Assembly (NCBI GenBank): GCA_021464415.1
Contig: CM038469.1
Coordinates: 65,512,278 to 65,576,277 of the forward strand
Reading direction: 5' to 3'
DNA from: Lonicera japonica
Lineage: Eukaryota; Streptophyta; Magnoliopsida; Dipsacales; Caprifoliaceae
Length of the DNA: 64,000 nt
Made by a program: the position numbers and the translations under genes
Notes under the pieces: generated by a model
The model's input: the letters and a program-made list of their open reading frames with translations, nothing else
The model's database searches: none
What the model was told of the DNA's origin: nothing
Part shown: piece by piece, positions 58,413-64,000 of the stretch
Layout: each line of letters starts with the position of its first letter
How positions within the stretch are numbered: the stretch's first letter is position 1

Positions 58413-59730
58413 GCCATTAATACAATTGTTGCACTACATCACTGTCGAACAAACACCCCCTCCATTACATTAAACACGAATGAAAAAGCAAAGAAAGAAA
58501 CTAAGAAGAAAGAAGGTTGAGAAAAAAACAATATTTTAAAAGGAAAAATAAGATAAGCCATCCACTGCCGGAGTAAAACCTTAAGCAAATTTTAGGGTTC
58601 ATCATCTTCATTCACTTTCTTAACATCAATTTGCAAGCTGCACAATTAAGCCCTAAATCTGGCTAGTAAAATCTTTATTCTATATGCATATATTTGTGAA
58701 ATATGAGTTGATCGATGATTTGGTTGCGGTTTGATTTTTTTTAAACCAATTTAAGCAACAAATGATGAAACAGTAAGGCTCAGTACGTTCGAGACAATCA
58801 AATGATGTTGGACAAACAATATTATTTATGGAGGGTTAGTGTTTCTCATGGAGGGAGAAAAATAAATGAGGAATACGAAACTGATGGAATGGGGGGGGGT
58901 CGTGTTTTTGGTCATGTGTGAAATGTGATAAGTGATCAAAAAGGGTACTTTAGGTAGCTTGCATCTTTATTAATGGTTTGATCTGTTGACCGTGAGGTTC
59001 CATCCAAAATGGGAGCCAAAGCCAAAGAAAAAAAAAGTGGATACCAATCTTAATTATAAAAACCAAATGGGGCCAAATAACCCTTAAATTTATAATATCA
59101 TGCATAAACCTTGAAATAACCATGATACTAATTAAATTACAATTTTATCAATCTATAATAATCATACAGAGAATGATAACACATTTTAATTATATGTAAT
59201 TAATATGCATCGATTTAAAAAATAATAATTTGATAGATAAAAGATTCCATTAAAATTTATTTGCCATGATATGTTTATGTAAGCCTCCCACACAACATTT
59301 TTTAAATTGAGGGTGAAACCTCAATTAGATATTAAAACAAGGGTGGAAATCAATAAGGGGTGCCGTTGGGTACATGGTTTTGGATTTCTATAAGAATTGC
59401 AAATATATGTAATTATAACACCGCCGTTTGGATTGTACGTAGTTTCTTATTATAATTTCAAATTTTTTTGTTTGGCTAATTTGTAGAATTAATTTGAAAT
59501 TCTTAAAAAATGACGAGTTTAAAGATTCTTAAGCCTTACCAACCACCTATACCCATTCCCTGAGATTAGGAGGACAATGGTTATACTATGTACACACTAT
59601 ATCTCTATGTGTGTTGTGTGTATATATATATATATATATATATGGTATATTGTGTGTATAAATCATATAATGATTATATGATTATTATTATATTATAATC
59701 ATATGAATTATAATATTTTATAAATCAATT

Positions 59731-59770
<40 letters not shown>

Positions 59771-62333
59771 TGAGAATATGAAACTCTTTGTGTGAAAGGG
59801 TGGGTGGGTTAGGTCTTGAGTATGAGGTTATGCTTATGTGGGAAGATGTGGGGGCAGGGTTTTGAATATAGCTTAAAGGGTTAGATGGGAAGGGTGAGAG
59901 GGGGAGGGAGGGGATGTGGTGGTGATTGAGAATTTTTTTTTTTTTGGTAGAATGGAATGAGAATTAGAATTGAAAAATGAAGGAAAAAAATTCAAACTTT
60001 TTTCTATAAAACTCATCAGTTGTTCCTTCAATTTAAACCCTAAACTCACCTAAATCAAAATTTGCTGAAGAAGACGATCATTAACAAAGCTAAAAAAACA
60101 TATAAAAGCAATCATGCATACCAATTTTGATAAAGAATCAACAATTTTTGATTTACACAACTTTTCCCTAATTTTCTTTCGTATATAAAATCCTAATTCT
60201 ATGATTATAACCATTGAGCACATTAATTAAGGAGGAGAACCTCACACGTGTGTCTCACATGATAATTTTTGCTATCTCATCTATCCACGTAGATGCCACG
60301 TGAATTGTTTAATGTCCAACTCATATTTTCTATTAACTGTAATTAATTGTAATAAAGGAGTTGATTAAATTGAAACATTATTGAAAGTTGAACGAGATTT
60401 TATACCAAAAAAAAGGTTTAGTGACCTATTTAAAAAAAGTGATAAACTTTGTTGGTTAAATAAGTCATTAAGCCTTTAAAATTCTACTGAAATTTTAAAA
60501 TCATAATTTTGATCCCTCGAAACAATGAAATTTTAAAATAATACCCCAATTTCAATTTCATAAATTAGATTTAGGATTGTCAAACACACTTTAAAAATAT
60601 TTTAACTAAGAAAAAGGTTTTGTAACTGCAATTAACGGATAACAACATCACTGCATCAGCCGAGGGCAAACTGAAAAATATTAAAATGTTAGATGCATAC
60701 TCAAATTATGGGGAAGATGGGGATTTCCCATTTGAAATTAACATGTAAAAGCACGTCGTACAAAAAGTAGAAATGCAATGCTGCTAAATTAAACAGTGAA
60801 AAAAAAAAAAAAACCAAAAAAAAAAAACCAAAAGCGAAGAAAGAAAGAAAACAGTGTAATTAGCTTTTTCAGTGGTCAAATCAGAGTTCTAGCTAGTGAT
60901 CCGCCAAGTACGGTACTTGAAATTACAAAATTACCCATCTTGTGTTTTAATTTCTACACGTCTCGACCGCCATTACTTTATTTATTAATTATATAATATC
61001 ATCGTTCAAAAAATATTTTTTCCGAAACAAACATTGCTTTTTATTCTTTCTTTCTTTCTCAAAGAATGCTTCTCTTCCTTTTAGAACTAACAAATAATTC
61101 GAAGAGAGAGAAGAGATTCAACATAGCAAAAATTTGATTGGCAAATTTTTTTGGGGGAAAATTTAGTAAAAGATAAAAATTTGTATTTTTTATTTTCTAG
61201 TAGTTTTTTATTGCATAATTTTCTAAGCAGTTGTAATTATAATATTATATTTAGTTATATGATATAAGTGCACGATGTAGAAAATAGGAGTGTTGTGGCA
61301 AACTAAAAAATAGACCGATCAAATTGGAAAAAAGAATCGAAACAAAAATAAATAATACGAACTGAAACTGAATATATTTAGTTCAAGTTGGTAGCTTGAC
61401 ATTGAAAAAATTAACTAAACCAAACTAAACTAAACTGGATCATTACATGTGTGACTTGAAAGTAATATTATTTTATCATTTTAAATTTTATGTTCCTAAT
61501 ATTTAAAAGGTTTAGCGAAAAATGGATTATTTGAGCTATCATGAATTATTTGTATTATATTATAAATGTAAGAGTTCATATTTTTTTTATTCAAAATAAG
61601 TATAAGCAATTATTAAGTTATGGTTTTTATGATAAAAATACTTGTTGTCTTATAATTTATTTATTTTTAAAAAAATATGAAGGAATAAAACTGAACCGAA
61701 AAGTTTTGTTAGGTTTTAGGTTTAATTAGAAAATTATATAGGTGAACAAAAGCGAAACCGAATTTTCAAATTTGATTTGAGTTTGGATCTTCTAATTTTT
61801 ACCTCGACCAAAATAAAAAATACCCCTAATAAAAATATAAGACCTAAGATTCTCAACTTCCCCCCAGAAAAATAAATTTTAAGTAAGGTAGAAAAGAGCT
61901 CAGAGCCAAAAAGGTTAAATTTTAGATAAAATTAGAAAATTGTTATTATTGCATGAAAAAAAATACATGTTTTCCAACTACAAAATAAGCACAATTAATC
62001 ACCCTTAAATACTTTTCCATGTAATTAAATTGTCTTGAAAAATAATTAACTGGAATTTAAACATTTTCGATCCTTATTCCATGCATGCTATTAGACACAT
62101 GAAAATGGAAATTCTAATCACTAAACTAGCGCATACAATTACATTGTTGGATTAAGAATTTCAAAAATCACAACTTGTTGAACGAGCACCATCAAATATT
62201 ATTAACAAAGCAATTTTAATTTTTAGGAGAATCAATAATATATTAAGTTATTGTACATTCTTTTAGTTTAGATAATGTGACACTAGTGACATAATTATTT
62301 CTGTAGCGGTCCCTTCAAAGATGAAAAATTTTA
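58413..62333. other. AT-rich intergenic DNA with a diverged MULE arm
   Basis: No gene. About 60020-60475 resembles the right half of the fold-back element at 47606-48204 (AAGCAATCATGCATACCAAT, AAATAAGTCATTAAGCC), but a matching left end was not found. (TA)n tracts lie at 59620-59642 and 59735-59763. G-rich runs occur at 58889-58898 and 59840-59915. Confidence 0.5.
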
Positions 62334-62746
62334 AATCTAAAACATGGTTTTTTTTTTTGGTTGCAACAGGAAAAGAGCAAACAGAAACGAAAGAACAAAA
62401 AGAAAACAGAACCAACAGAAAGTTAAAAGCCTCTGCCAAACTCAGCTCCTCTCATGTTGCCTTTCATTGCTTCAACAACTTCATTTGGAGGAATGAGCAT
62501 TCTAACCTCCTGCTCGGTTTGCTCACTTCCCATGTGAGTCAGGGCGTCCGCACACTTGTTTGCGTTGCGGGGAATATGAGCAATCCGGGCGTCCGTCTCG
62601 ATGACTAAAGCTTTACAGTCTTCAATGAGAATCCTATTCGGATGGTTTTTTCCTCATTATCCGTATCTTTTATAAGGTTCAATGCATTTAAACAGTCTGT
62701 TTCAATGTTAATACTTCTCCCATTTCTTTCTTTAATCTGAAACATG
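62334..62746 (-). mobile_element. Second LINE 3' fragment with 13-bp target duplication
   Basis: The insert at 62347-62733 is flanked by AATCTAAAACATG (62334-62346) and AATCTGAAACATG (62734-62746), one mismatch. On the minus strand it begins INIETDCLNALNLIKDTDNE and, after frame changes, HIPRNANKCADALTHMGSEQ and LIPPNEVVEAM: the C-terminal RNase H of a plant LINE. An A run of about ten abuts the left duplication. It represents a different LINE lineage from 53754-54231. Confidence 0.85.
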
Positions 62747-64000
62747 TTTAAAATAAAATAGAATTAAGTAACACCTTAAATCTGAAGTGACTAAAAGGAT
62801 TATTGCATAATTGTATACAATTTTGTTTACGTAATATATTATTCTTAAATGTGATAAGACCGGGGACTAAAAATGTCATTCATGTTTTAGTCAATCAAGC
62901 GAAAGGATTATATTAACTTTGGTATTAGCAAGGTAAGACATTTAAATATTCAAAAAATCGTATCATAGTTTATCCTTTTTGTTTTAATTAAAAATTTCTT
63001 GACGATTCAAGAGTGTGTCCCTCCAAATGGTGCAAAAAGATATGGTGGAGTTAGCATTTTATCATTCTTAAATTAATAACTTATTTTAAAGAAAATTAAC
63101 AACATATCTGGATTAAAAATTATTTTTTGGTACAAACAATGGATAAGAATCACACATTTGATGGGAAGGAGGTGCAGATGATGGAACTTGAGCCATTACT
63201 TTATTTCAACTTGGAACACATCTTAACAATTTTAACAACCTAAAATCGATGGTGATACGATACTAAATTTAAGGGAAAAAAATATGTCATATTTCTATTA
63301 AGTAACCTTGTATAACTGTGCTGACTAAAATTATGCACAAAATATTATACACAAAATAAATTATTACTTTAAGATTAGTTTAAAGAGTTGAAGTTCAGCC
63401 ACCTTTTTTATCATTAATAATGTAAAATTTTATCTCATAAGTAATTTTATATGATTATAAAAATCTGACATAAAAAATTAACATATCAATGTATCAATTA
63501 CTCATTGGTTAAAATATAATAGAGTATGATTATTTTAATCAAATATAATAGATACATTTAAAATATAAACTTTCATGTTAAATATCTATATCTACCTAGA
63601 ATTATCGATATATTATACCATATTTTTACACACTTCTTATAATTGTAACATTAATCATTTATTTAATTTTAATTTAAAATAATTTTTAAATAAATTTAAT
63701 CGCACCAGACTAAAACCTCTTTGCAACGAGGTAGTTTCAACTTTTAAGCCTCGTTTGATTTACGGAAGGGAAATCAATTCTCTTGTCTGTTCCTATGGTG
63801 GTAGAAAACTAAAATTTTTGTCAAGTTTTCTTAGTTATATTTGGTAAAGTATGAAAAAGTATTTAGGTAGGAATATTGTTATCCAAAAATTTTATGATCA
63901 ATACTAGAAAATCATTTCTATGAGTGTTAAGAGAAATGACTTTAACCCTAATTTTTCACTGTCAGAATTTTTTTTTCAAAATTTGTGATTACTAAATAAA
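62747..64000. other. AT-rich intergenic DNA to the right edge
   Basis: No gene. GCCTCGTTTGATTTACGG at about 63748 resembles the terminal inverted repeat of a Tourist-like MITE; if so, its other end lies beyond 64000. Confidence 0.4.

Overview
This is nuclear DNA of a flowering plant, probably a eudicot. It is AT-rich and gene-poor, genes are split by short introns with GT..AG borders, and transposon remains fill most of the space between genes. No bacterial, plastid or viral gene cluster was seen.

Two host genes can be supported. At the left edge a SERINC/TMS1 membrane-protein gene (minus strand, 167-3796, continuing past base 1) has seven visible exons, including a 25-nt microexon and a probable GC-AG intron. 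At 44501-46958 (minus) lies a leucine-rich repeat extensin (LRX) cell-wall gene whose reading frame is broken once in the LRR part and several times, in a compensating way, in the Pro-rich part.

The rest is mobile DNA at different ages. Young and nearly whole: a Copia retrotransposon at 19789-25210 (one intact 1371-aa Gag-Pol, LTRs differing at one base), and a Mutator-like element at 29696-33456 with about 564-bp terminal inverted repeats that differ by one base and a spliced FAR1-type transposase gene lacking the SWIM region. The Mutator-like element sits in the TA tract of a Helitron-like sequence that abuts a second one head to tail. A tandem duplication at 25725-29158 carries a 1.6-kb insertion with a 9-bp target duplication in one copy and the empty site in the other. 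A Ty3/Gypsy remnant (37691-39267) keeps its 5-bp target duplication but has lost most of its interior. From 51.6 to 58.4 kb there is a nest: a hAT transposase relic split by a PIF/Harbinger relic, whose Myb/SANT gene is in turn split by a LINE 3' end; then a solo LTR and a non-autonomous hAT element. Smaller items include MITEs, a TRIM-like element, a possible SINE, tandem duplications and TA tracts.

The most unusual signal is in the Copia leader (20396-20539): eight CACGTG G-boxes spaced 22, 21, 21, 21, 21, 11 and 21 bp apart, that is, at whole numbers of DNA helical turns.
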